Source: Paracoccaceae bacterium (lineage in GTDB: Bacteria; Pseudomonadota; Alphaproteobacteria; Rhodobacterales; Rhodobacteraceae). Taken from it: 7,330 bases of DNA. The notes beneath the pieces were generated by a model. The model had not been told where the DNA came from. It saw nothing but the letters and a program-made list of their open reading frames with translations, and searched no databases. Location of the stretch: the NCBI GenBank assembly GCA_007120685.1, contig SKNG01000139.1, forward strand, positions 1 to 7,330, written 5' to 3'. The translations under genes were made by a program, and so were the position numbers. Shown here in pieces: positions 1-7,330 of the stretch (its first letter is position 1; each line of letters opens with the position of its first letter).

Positions 1-1
1 C

Positions 2-1942
2 CCTTCGCCGGAACGGGCGGCGGCCACGCAGATGGCCCGTTTCATGCGCTGGCTGGAGGCCGAGCGCGGGTTGGCCTTTGCCGATTATCAGGCGCTGTGG
101 GCATGGTCGGTCAGTGACCTGGAGGGGTTCTGGACGGCAATCATCGATTTCTTCGCGCTGGACCTGACGCCATGGCAGGCTGTGCTGGCCAGCCGGGCGA
201 TGCCGGGGGCGGAATGGTTTCCCGGCGCGCAGGTCAGTTTTCCCGCGCATGTGTTGCGCCACGCGCAGGACCGGCCGCAGGCGCAGGCGCTGGTGTCATG
301 GTCCGAAACCTTCGACCGGCAGGAAATGACCTGGGCAGAACTGCATGACCAGGTGGCGCGCGCGGCGGCCGGGCTGCGGCGGCTGGGGGTGGGGCAGGGG
401 GACCGGGTGGTGGCCATCCTGCCCAACACGCTGCAGGCCGTGGTGGCCTTTCTGGCCACCGCCAGCCTCGGGGCGATCTGGTCGCTGGCGGCACCAGACA
501 TGGGGCCGGTGGCCGTGCTGGACCGGTTCCGCCAGATCGACCCCAAGGTGCTGATCGCACAGGACAGCTATATCCTGGCGGGCAAGCGTATCGACCGGCG
601 CGCCGTGGTGGCCGGCATCGCCGATGGGCTGGAGGGGCTGGCGCATCGCGTGCATGTGCCCGCCACCGACACCCCGGCGCCGGATGGCTGGTCGCTGTGG
701 GACGATCTGCTGACCGCCTCGCCCGAGCCGGATTTCGCCCCTGCGCTGGTGCCCTTCGACCACCCGTTGTGGATCGTCTATTCCTCTGGCACCACGGGCA
801 ATCCGAAGCCCATCGTGCACGGGCATGGCGGGCTGGTGCTGGAATGCGCCAAGGCCGCGCTGCATATGGACCTCAGCCCCGAAGAGCGTTTCGCCTGGCT
901 GACCTCCTCTGGCTGGATCATGTGGAACGCGCAGTTCTTCGCGCTGATGCAGGGCGCCACCGTGGCGCTTTACGATGGTGCGCCCAACCACCCGGATCTG
1001 TTGCAGGTCTGGCGCATGGTCGCGGATGAGAAGCTGACCAGCTTCGGCGCCGGCGCGGCCTTCCTGATGGGCTGCCAGAAGGCCGGCGTGAAGCCCGGCG
1101 ATGATCTGGACCTCTCGGCCCTGCGCAGCATCGGCTCTACCGGCTCGCCCCTCAGCCCGGAAGCCTATGAATGGGTTTACCGCGAGGTGAAACCCGATGT
1201 CTGGCTGGCGCCGATATCCGGCGGCACCGATCTGGCCGGCGCCTTTGTCGGCGGCAATCCCATGCTGCCGGTGCGCGCGGGCGAGATGCAGTGCCGCTTT
1301 CTGGGCAATGCCGCGCGTGCCTTTGATGAGGCGGGGCGCGAGGTGATCGGCCAGGTGGGCGAGCTGGTCTGCACCGAGCCTCTGCCCTCGATGCCGCTGT
1401 TCTTCTGGGGCGACGAGGACGGCTCGCGCCTGCGTGAGGCCTATTTCGACACCTATCCCGGCGTCTGGCGCCATGGCGACTGGCTGGAGATCACGCCGGA
1501 CGGGGGCGCGATCATCTATGGCCGCTCGGATGCGACGATCAACCGGCAGGGGCTGCGGCTGGGCTCGTCCGAGATCTACCGCGCGGTCGAGGCGATGGAA
1601 GAGGTGCTGGATTCGCTGGTCGTCGATCTGGAGTATCTGGGCCGCGAAAGTTTCATGCCGCTTTTCGTGGTGCTGGCACCGGGCGCGGTGCTGGACGAGG
1701 CGCTGCGCGACCGGATCAGGGCGCGCATCCGCGCCGATGTCTCGCCGCGTTTCGTGCCCGATGCCATCGAACAGGTGGCCGAGGTGCCGCGCACGCTCTC
1801 GGGCAAGAAGCTGGAAGTGCCGGTGAAGAAGCTGCTGCTGGGCGCCGATCCGGCCGGGGTGGTGAACCGCGATTCGATGGCCAATCCGGACAGTTTCGAC
1901 TGGTTCGTCGCTTACGCGCGCGGGCGGGCCGAACGGGGTTGA
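2..1942 (+). CDS. aacS: Acetoacetate--CoA ligase (acetoacetyl-CoA synthetase), 5' end outside window
   Basis: Activates acetoacetate to acetoacetyl-CoA with ATP and CoA through an acyl-adenylate. It is a cytosolic enzyme linking ketone-body and polyhydroxybutyrate turnover to central metabolism. The frame is open to the window edge. An ATG lies at 32, but the ten codons before it read PSPERAAATQ, matching the usual start region of this family, so the true start lies a few residues upstream of base 1. An acetyl-CoA-synthetase-type N-terminal segment (FMRWLEAERG onward) is followed by the AMP-binding P-loop YSSGTTGNPKP (codons from 779) and the family-typical SGGTD...AFVGG block (about 1217-1259). 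The adenylate-binding/hinge motif GRSDATINRQG starts near 1520, and the C-terminal lysine motif SGKKLEVPVKK near 1799. About 646 residues are visible, close to full family length. It converges on the next gene with a 13-bp gap and no obvious terminator hairpin. The family call is firm; distinction from acetyl-CoA synthetase rests on the AFVGG and LPVRAGE blocks. Confidence 0.93.
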   Translation, partial: PSPERAAATQMARFMRWLEAERGLAFADYQALWAWSVSDLEGFWTAIIDFFALDLTPWQAVLASRAMPGAEWFPGAQVSFPAHVLRHAQDRPQAQALVSWSETFDRQEMTWAELHDQVARAAAGLRRLGVGQGDRVVAILPNTLQAVVAFLATASLGAIWSLAAPDMGPVAVLDRFRQIDPKVLIAQDSYILAGKRIDRRAVVAGIADGLEGLAHRVHVPATDTPAPDGWSLWDDLLTASPEPDFAPALVPFDHPLWIVYSSGTTGNPKPIVHGHGGLVLECAKAALHMDLSPEERFAWLTSSGWIMWNAQFFALMQGATVALYDGAPNHPDLLQVWRMVADEKLTSFGAGAAFLMGCQKAGVKPGDDLDLSALRSIGSTGSPLSPEAYEWVYREVKPDVWLAPISGGTDLAGAFVGGNPMLPVRAGEMQCRFLGNAARAFDEAGREVIGQVGELVCTEPLPSMPLFFWGDEDGSRLREAYFDTYPGVWRHGDWLEITPDGGAIIYGRSDATINRQGLRLGSSEIYRAVEAMEEVLDSLVVDLEYLGRESFMPLFVVLAPGAVLDEALRDRIRARIRADVSPRFVPDAIEQVAEVPRTLSGKKLEVPVKKLLLGADPAGVVNRDSMANPDSFDWFVAYARGRAERG

Positions 1943-1955
1943 GCCGGGGCGCGCG

Positions 1956-2306
1956 TCAGCGTTCCGGCCAGTGCTGTTCGCAATGCCACAGCCAGGACCG
2001 CCGGCAATGCGCCTCGGTGAAGACGCGCAACCAGAGCCACCAGAACAGGCTGATTTCCTGCCGGTCATAGGCCCGGGCGCACAGGCTCATGCTGGCGTCG
2101 TCGAAAAGCAGGTCATGGATCAGGCGCGACAGATCCCTCAGGAAGAACGGAAGCGCGAATGCCAGGGTGCGGCGTCTGCGGGGTTGTCCGGTGCCGGTGG
2201 CCGGCGCCGCGCCGACCGGCGGCTGATCCGCCGCGATCAGGCCCATGCTTTCCGGTGCCGTCCCTGCGGCGAATACCTGCCCGATGTGGAGCTGTCCCTT
2301 CATCAT
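1956..2306 (-). CDS. Small Trp-rich hypothetical protein
   Basis: I do not recognise a function. The second half looks like real protein: RDLSRLIHDLLFDDASMSLC, then a Trp-rich stretch with FWWLWLRVF (residues 88-96) and SWLWH (104-108). Six Trp, three Cys (76, 101, 109) and several His cluster in the last 45 residues. The first 50 residues are Ala/Pro/Gly-rich and end in RRRR (43-46), so they may be a poorly conserved extension or non-coding. The ATG-ATG at 2306-2301 has only a weak ribosome site. The other in-frame ATG at 2246 follows GGAAAG at close spacing and is a plausible alternative. No signal peptide or clear membrane helix is seen. The competing plus-strand frame over the same bases lacks protein-like composition. 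The gene converges on the ligase gene and stands alone on its strand. Reality of the gene is fairly likely; the start is uncertain. Confidence 0.6.
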   Translation of the reverse strand: MMKGQLHIGQVFAAGTAPESMGLIAADQPPVGAAPATGTGQPRRRRTLAFALPFFLRDLSRLIHDLLFDDASMSLCARAYDRQEISLFWWLWLRVFTEAHCRRSWLWHCEQHWPER

Positions 2307-2681
2307 CGACCACCGAAACCCTGGCTGCCTGGGCGCCTGCCGAAACCGCGTTTGGACGGTGCTGCCGGCTCGGTTTCGCTGCGCGTTTGGCGTGGCTTTC
2401 CAGCTTTGCGTCTTTCAGCGTGGCCGTGGCTTGTGACGATATGGTGGGGGCGACGTGTCGGTTTCGTGACATTCCGGCAAGGCGGTCAGGGCGCCCCCCC
2501 CACCCAAGGCGCTCCGCACCAGGGCGAACCTGGAGGGGGCGCGCGTTGGTTGGTTGTCGGGCGGCCGGCTCCGGGCCTGATCGCCACTGCCGCCCGGGCG
2601 TGCCGCCGGCTCCATGCTGGCTGTCGGGGTCCGACAATGCATCCGGATGATTGGCCGGGGACGCAGGGGCACCGACGGAAA

Positions 2682-2701
2682 ACGGGCTTTGGAAAGCCCG
2701 T
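2682..2701. repeat. Perfect 20-bp inverted repeat, hairpin A
   Basis: ACGGGCTTT (2682-2690), a GG loop, then AAAGCCCGT (2693-2701) form a perfect nine-bp stem. It lies four bases before a second palindrome and has no T-tract, so a simple Rho-independent terminator is unlikely. The left arm with its preceding A (AACGGGCTTT) occurs again on the minus strand at 6094-6085, in the copper control region, which points to a dispersed intergenic repeat. Confidence 0.7.
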
Positions 2702-2705
2702 GTGC

Positions 2706-2725
2706 ACGCGCCTTCGAAGGCGCGT
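2706..2725. repeat. Perfect 20-bp palindrome, hairpin B
   Basis: ACGCGCCTTCGAAGGCGCGT is fully self-complementary around TTCGAA and is followed by six C. Its right part CGAAGGCGCGT (2715-2725) recurs on the minus strand at 6084-6074, directly joined there to the left arm of hairpin A. The two hairpins together resemble a paired REP/BIME-like intergenic element. That classification is inferred from layout, not from a family match. Confidence 0.7.
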
Positions 2726-2772
2726 CCCCCCGCGCCGGCCGAAGTGATCAGGCGGAGGCGGTATGTTTCGTG

Positions 2773-2801
2773 TTGCCGGTTGTCAGTCGACGTGGTGAAA
2801 C
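2773..2801 (+). promoter_or_regulatory. Possible tRNA-Leu promoter
   Basis: TTGCCG (2773-2778), a 17-bp spacer and TGAAAC (2796-2801) approximate a sigma-70 promoter ending eight bases before the mature tRNA. Four of six positions match in the -10. Position and spacing are reasonable, but the match is weak and there is almost no room for a 5' leader. Confidence 0.25.
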
Positions 2802-2809
2802 ATCCCCGT

Positions 2810-2896
2810 GGCCCCTTGCTGGAACTGGTAGACAGACCGGACTTAAAATCCGTTGCCCCTTGTGGCGTGTGGGTTCGACTCCCACAGGGGCCACCA
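2810..2896 (+). tRNA. tRNA-Leu (anticodon UAA)
   Basis: A complete class II tRNA of 87 nt decoding UUA leucine codons, rare in GC-rich genomes. The acceptor GGCCCCT (2810-2816) pairs perfectly with AGGGGCC (2886-2892), followed by discriminator A and an encoded CCA. The D stem is CTG/CAG (2819-2821 / 2833-2835) with the GGTAGA loop. The anticodon loop CTTAAAA (2842-2848) places UAA at 2844-2846. The anticodon stem has one C-T mismatch at its top pair (27-43). The long variable arm GCC/GGC (2855-2857 / 2864-2866) is characteristic of tRNA-Leu. The T arm is GTGGG-TTCGACT-CCCAC (2869-2885). No adjacent integrase or duplicated 3' end was seen. Confidence 0.97.
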
Positions 2897-2947
2897 TCGC
2901 CGCAGCCGGGGGGCGACCCGGCGCCGGGCAATTCATCCGGAATCCGC

Positions 2948-3003
2948 TTGATCAGTTCGGATCCTCGAGGCTTGCCACCGCCCGTGCTTCCCAAACCGAT
3001 CAA
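2948..3003 (-). terminator. Possible 3' hairpin of the copA-cueR transcript
   Basis: Just beyond the cueR stop, plus-strand TTGATCAGTTCGG (2948-2960) and CCAAACCGATCAA (2991-3003) are inverted copies with two differences and a 30-nt loop. Read as minus-strand RNA, both differences become G-U wobbles, giving an unbroken 13-bp stem; as plus-strand RNA they are A-C mismatches. The stem therefore fits RNA made in the cueR direction. No U-tract follows, so it may be a 3' stabiliser or a Rho-associated end rather than an intrinsic terminator. Confidence 0.35.
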
Positions 3004-3027
3004 CTGGAAAACGTATCAATCACGCCG

Positions 3028-3479
3028 TCAGGCTCTTGCCGGGCCGGGCCGGCGCACTGCGCCCGGGCGGGGCGCCGCCGGGGCATCCGGTGCAGCCGGC
3101 GCTTCCAGTTCCTGCAGGATCGGGCAGTCGGGCCGGTCGTTGCCGTGGCAACAGGCGGCGAGGGTCTCCAGGGTCTGGGCCATGTCCTCCAGCTCGCGGA
3201 TCTTGCGGCGCAGATCGGCGACATGGGCCAGCGCCAGACGCTTCACATCCGCGCTCTGCCGCGACTGGTCACGCCAGAGGCTCAGCAATTCGCCGATCCC
3301 CTCGACGCTGAAACCCAGATCCCGGGCGCGGCGGATGAAGCGCAGCATGTGCACGTCCTGATCGCCATAGACCCGGTAGCCCGCGGCGGTGCGGGCAGCA
3401 GGCGGGATCAGACCCGTCTCCTCGTAATACCGGATCATCTTGGCCGAAACGCCCGAGGCGCGGGCGGCATCCCCGATGT

Positions 3480-3483
<4 letters not shown>
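3028..3483 (-). CDS. cueR: Copper-responsive MerR-family activator CueR/HmrR
   Basis: A cytosolic Cu+-sensing activator that distorts promoters with 19-bp spacers. The 151 residues begin MNIGDAARASGVSAKMIRYY, a canonical MerR winged helix-turn-helix (1-70), continue as a dimerisation helix (about 77-110) and reach the metal loop CCHGNDRPDC (111-120). Cys112 and Cys120 occupy the two Cu+-ligand positions of E. coli CueR. Ser77 (in QSADVKR) is the residue that marks monovalent-metal sensors; divalent MerR sensors carry Cys there. The start was chosen because GGAGG (3495-3491) lies seven bases upstream and because the ATG overlaps the copA stop (ATGA, 3483-3480), implying translational coupling. 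An upstream ATG in the same frame would overlap copA by over 130 bp and adds un-MerR-like sequence. After residue 126 there is an unusual Ala/Pro/Arg-rich tail of about 25 residues. In rhizobia the equivalent is HmrR. Confidence 0.93.
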
Positions 3484-5954
<2,471 letters not shown>

Positions 5955-5990
5955 GACGGGGTCGTTTCCTGGCAGTTTCAGCTCTGTTCT

Positions 5991-6022
5991 CAGATGGGGC
6001 TTACCATGGTTGGAAGGTCAAG
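5991..6022 (-). promoter_or_regulatory. CueR-type promoter/operator for copA-cueR
   Basis: On the minus strand, TTGACC (-35, 6021-6016) and CATCTG (-10, 5996-5991) are separated by exactly 19 bp, the overlong spacing that MerR-family activators correct by DNA distortion. The spacer opens with the left half-site (ACCTTCC spanning the -35), has a central ACCATGGT palindrome, and continues AAGCCC. The arrangement follows the E. coli copA promoter. It predicts Cu+-dependent transcription of copA with positive feedback on cueR. Confidence 0.85.
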
Positions 6023-6073
6023 GGGGCTTCGGCCTTGCCCCGGGGAATCGCGGGTGACGTTGCTCCTGGCTCA

Positions 6074-6094
6074 ACGCGCCTTCGAAAGCCCGTT
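6074..6094 (-). repeat. Contracted copy of the 2681-2725 palindromic repeat
   Basis: The 21 bases read on the minus strand equal AACGGGCTTT (2681-2690) joined directly to CGAAGGCGCGT (2715-2725), all matching exactly and lacking only the intervening 24 bases of the first copy. It sits between the two copper promoters, away from their -35 elements. The result is an imperfect dyad around TTCGAA. Confidence 0.65.
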
Positions 6095-6124
6095 CCCCCG
6101 GCGCTTCGTTAGGGATCGATGCCA

Positions 6125-6145
6125 AACGCAATTGCCCTTTGCGTT
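6125..6145. other. Small perfect stem-loop between the divergent promoters
   Basis: AACGCAA (6125-6131) and TTGCGTT (6139-6145) form a seven-bp stem with the loop TTGCCCT. It lies upstream of the -35 of the rightward promoter, so it would be an upstream DNA site rather than an mRNA structure for that operon. No function can be assigned. Confidence 0.4.
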
Positions 6146-6177
6146 GCCCGGCAGGATTCGACGTTTCGAGAAAAGCT

Positions 6178-6209
6178 CTTGACCTTCCAGCCATGGCAAG
6201 CCCCATCTG
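6178..6209 (+). promoter_or_regulatory. CueR-type promoter/operator for copZ-DUF305 operon
   Basis: TTGACC (-35, 6179-6184), a 19-bp spacer (6185-6203) and CATCTG (-10, 6204-6209) copy the copA promoter in inverted orientation. Thirty of 32 bases are identical, and the two differences are symmetric (GCCATGGC here, ACCATGGT there). The half-sites ACCTTCC and GGCAAG match HmrR/CueR-type operators. It places transcription start near 6216, about 25 bases before the CopZ-like start. Confidence 0.85.
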
Positions 6210-6241
6210 TCATTGCATCAAGCTTAACAAGGGAGTCTCTG

Positions 6242-6445
6242 ATGCAATTCCATATCCGGAACATGACCTGCGGTGGCTGCGTGCGCGGCGTCACCAGGGC
6301 GATCCACAGCGTCGACCCGGGCGCCGTGATCGACGCCGACCCGCCGACACGCCGGCTTTCCGTGCAGTCCGACACGCCGCCCGCGGCCTTCCTGCCGGCG
6401 CTGCAGGCGGCGGGGTTCGACGCCTTGCAGCAGACGAGGGCCTGA
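6242..6445 (+). CDS. copZ: CopZ-like heavy-metal-associated (HMA) copper chaperone
   Basis: A small cytosolic metallochaperone expected to bind Cu+ and hand it to the N-terminal domains of CopA. The 67 residues form a single HMA domain with the ligand motif MTCGGC (Met8, Cys10, Cys13) right after the first beta strand, and end in LQAAGFDAL, the usual last helix/turn with Phe in place of the common Tyr. The start at 6242 is set by AAGGGAG (6229-6235) six bases upstream. An in-frame ATG at 6119 lies upstream of the promoter and cannot be on the transcript. The gene is first in a Cu-responsive operon. The middle (DPGAVIDADPPTRRLSV) is typical of chaperones with few lysines. The family is certain; copper specificity is inferred from the promoter and neighbours. 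Confidence 0.9.
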   Translation: MQFHIRNMTCGGCVRGVTRAIHSVDPGAVIDADPPTRRLSVQSDTPPAAFLPALQAAGFDALQQTRA

Positions 6446-6447
6446 TC

Positions 6448-6903
6448 ATGAACACGCGGAAACTGTCCTTCGCCTTTCTGCTGGGCACGGCGATTGCCGT
6501 CGGCGGGCTGAGCTTCGCGCAGTCGCAGATGGGCCATGGCGATCACGCCGGGCATCATGGCCATCACGACCACCACGGACAGGGCGATGACCACGCGGGG
6601 CATGGGGCACATGGGGCACACGGGGCGCACGGGGCCACCAGCGACGATCCGGTGATTGCGGCCTTAATGGCGGTCAATGACCGCATGCATACGGATATGG
6701 CCATCGAGTTTACGGGCGATGCCGATGTCGATTTCGTGCGCGGCATGATCCCGCATCACCAGGGTGCCATCGACATGGCGCTTGTGGTGCTGGAACACGG
6801 GTCCGACCCCGAGATCCGCGCGCTGGCCGAAGAGGTGATCGAAGCCCAGGAGGCCGAAATCGCCATGATGCGGGACTGGCTGGCCCAGCGCGGACTGGAC
6901 TAA
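6448..6903 (+). CDS. Exported His-rich DUF305 (CopM-like) metal-binding protein
   Basis: Probably a periplasmic copper-binding protein. The 151 residues begin with an export signal: Lys/Arg near the start, hydrophobic FAFLLGTAIAVGG, and a likely cleavage after SFA (residue 24). Next comes a His-rich linker (28-62) with 13 His and a GAH triplet repeat. The DUF305 domain follows, with MHTDM (80-84), the signature MIPHHQGAIDMA (100-111) and a C-terminal helix EAEIAMMRDWL. DUF305 members such as cyanobacterial CopM bind copper through His/Met; that role here is inference. Start ATG 6448 is two bases after the copZ stop and follows GAGGG (6436-6440), so the pair is one operon. A longer upstream reading in this frame would cover the copper promoter and copZ and is not real. 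Confidence 0.9.
   Translation: MNTRKLSFAFLLGTAIAVGGLSFAQSQMGHGDHAGHHGHHDHHGQGDDHAGHGAHGAHGAHGATSDDPVIAALMAVNDRMHTDMAIEFTGDADVDFVRGMIPHHQGAIDMALVVLEHGSDPEIRALAEEVIEAQEAEIAMMRDWLAQRGLD
6604..6639 (+). repeat. 9-bp tandem repeat encoding Gly-Ala-His
   Basis: Three in-frame units GGGGCACAT, GGGGCACAC, GGGGCGCAC (6604-6630) and a diverged fourth GGGGCCACC (6631-6639) extend the His-rich linker of the DUF305 protein. Because the unit is nine bases, gain or loss would change linker length without a frameshift. Confidence 0.75.
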
Positions 6904-6921
6904 GCCCCCGCGTCAGGGGGC
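6904..6921. terminator. Possible shared hairpin between convergent genes
   Basis: GCCCCC (6904-6909) and GGGGGC (6916-6921) form a six-bp GC stem with loop GCGTCA, starting right after the DUF305 stop and overlapping the stop codon of the opposing regulator. No T-tract follows on either strand, so termination activity is uncertain. Confidence 0.4.
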
Positions 6922-7330
6922 GGATGCGAAGGCGCTGTCGGGCATGGCGGGCAGGGCGGCGATCAGCCTTGCCAGATGGGCGCGGGCGCGGGCCTCGGCC
7001 GCGTCCGGCCGGCCCGCCACGATGGCTGCCACCATCGCCGCGCGTTCGTCCTCTGCCATGTCGTCCTGCCGCAGTGGGCGCAGCTGCGCGCGGATCAGAT
7101 GGATCTGCAGCGCGGGCAGAAGGCGGCGCAATTCGCCGTTGCCGCCCAGCCGCACCAGTTCGCGGTAATAGCGCGCCCGCGCCCGGGCCTCGGTCTCGGG
7201 GGTGGCGTGGGCCAGCGAAGCGGCGGCCTCGACCAGGTTGCCCGGATCGGCCCCGCCCGCCACCGCCTCGGCGGCCTCGCGCGCGGCAAGGCCCAGCAGC
7301 GCCTCGGTCACCCGCAGCAGATCGCCCGCC
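6913..7330 (-). CDS. GntR-family transcriptional regulator, FCD-domain C-terminal part (5' end outside window)
   Basis: About 138 residues of an all-helical FCD-like ligand-binding domain. The frame is open to the window edge; an in-frame GTG at 7311 is inside the domain, not the start, and the DNA-binding winged helix must lie beyond 7330. Recognisable blocks are DLLRVTEALLGLAAREAAE, a helix ending GGNGELRRLLPAL (matching the family GN..L block), and AAIVAGRPDAAEARARAHLARL, the usual last helix with its His. The positions that normally carry the Asp and first His ligands read RARYY, and the next ligand His is also absent (ERAAMVAAI), so only one of the usual metal ligands is clear. It converges on the copper operon and is probably unrelated to it. 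The ligand is unknown. Confidence 0.75.
   Translation of the reverse strand, partial: AGDLLRVTEALLGLAAREAAEAVAGGADPGNLVEAAASLAHATPETEARARARYYRELVRLGGNGELRRLLPALQIHLIRAQLRPLRQDDMAEDERAAMVAAIVAGRPDAAEARARAHLARLIAALPAMPDSAFASAP

Larger units (their letters stand above)
2307..2809. other. Gene-poor interval of about 500 bp upstream of tRNA-Leu
   Basis: I see no convincing coding region here. Several frames stay open, but their translations are Arg/Pro/Ala-rich, as expected of shadow frames in high-GC DNA. Visible structure consists of an 8-bp inverted repeat CGAAACCG (2341-2348) / CGGTTTCG (2371-2378) with a 22-nt loop, a run of eight C at 2494-2501, the paired palindromes at 2682-2725, and a possible tRNA promoter just before 2810. 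The left end should include the promoter of the minus-strand hypothetical gene, but no clear -35/-10 pair stands out. Confidence 0.6.

Noticed and set aside
296..2068. 590-codon open frame opposite the ligase gene
   Set aside because: It is a high-GC shadow frame, His/Arg/Gln-rich without domains, fully antisense to a clear enzyme.
2494..2501. Run of eight C as a phase-variation tract
   Set aside because: It is not inside or near the promoter of a supported gene, so there is nothing for it to switch.
2810..2896. tRNA-Leu as an attachment site for an integrated element
   Set aside because: No integrase, no duplicated tRNA 3' end and no mobile-element genes are visible in the window.
2748..2936. 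Minus-strand small open frame over the tRNA
   Set aside because: Its translation (EPTRHKGQRILSPVCLP) is the antisense of tRNA-Leu, a common false protein annotation.
2113..3003. Long minus-strand open frame (296 codons) across the tRNA
   Set aside because: It reads antisense through tRNA-Leu, giving the familiar artefact SRTHTPQGATDFKSG, and elsewhere is Arg/Pro/Gly-rich. It also overlaps the better-supported hypothetical gene.
6119..6241. Upstream extension of the CopZ-like protein to an ATG at 6119
   Set aside because: That ATG lies before the -35 of the CueR-type promoter; the 6242 start has a good ribosome site and matches family length.

Overview
This is a high-GC window with alphaproteobacterial character. 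The sequence suggests a Rhodobacterales-type genome (Rhodobacter/Paracoccus relatives), inferred from codon use, the acetoacetyl-CoA synthetase type, the HmrR/CueR-style copper promoters and a CCA-encoding tRNA-Leu. The genus cannot be fixed from sequence alone.

Layout. (1) 1-1942, plus strand: acetoacetate--CoA ligase, nearly complete, with its first few codons outside the window. (2) 1956-2306, minus strand: a small Trp-rich hypothetical protein, convergent with the ligase. (3) 2307-2809: about 500 bp with no convincing gene. It holds a GC-rich block with two adjacent perfect 20-bp inverted repeats (2682-2725), and probably the promoter of (4), a tRNA-Leu(UAA) at 2810-2896. (5) 3028-5954, minus strand: copA (Cu+-exporting P1B-1 ATPase) followed by cueR (MerR-family copper sensor), translationally coupled by an ATGA overlap. 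(6) 5955-6241: a divergent control region with two nearly identical outward-facing CueR-type promoters and a short repeat between them. (7) 6242-6903, plus strand: a 67-residue CxxC heavy-metal chaperone (CopZ-like) and, 2 bp later, an exported His-rich DUF305 protein. (8) 6913-7330, minus strand: the C-terminal part of a GntR-family regulator with an FCD-type ligand domain, cut by the window edge.

How it works together. Regions 5-7 form a self-contained copper-homeostasis module. CueR, made from the tail of the copA transcript, should sense Cu+ (Cys112, Cys120 and the Ser77 typical of monovalent-metal sensors are all present). It should activate both mirrored promoters, each with a TTGACC -35, a 19-bp spacer and a CATCTG -10. 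Output is then a cytosolic chaperone, a membrane exporter with two N-terminal metal-binding domains, and a periplasmic metal-binding protein. This combination is known in kind. The most noteworthy details are the near-perfect promoter mirror with compensating changes, and a palindromic repeat family shared between the tRNA upstream region and the copper control region. I see no evidence for a wholly new system.
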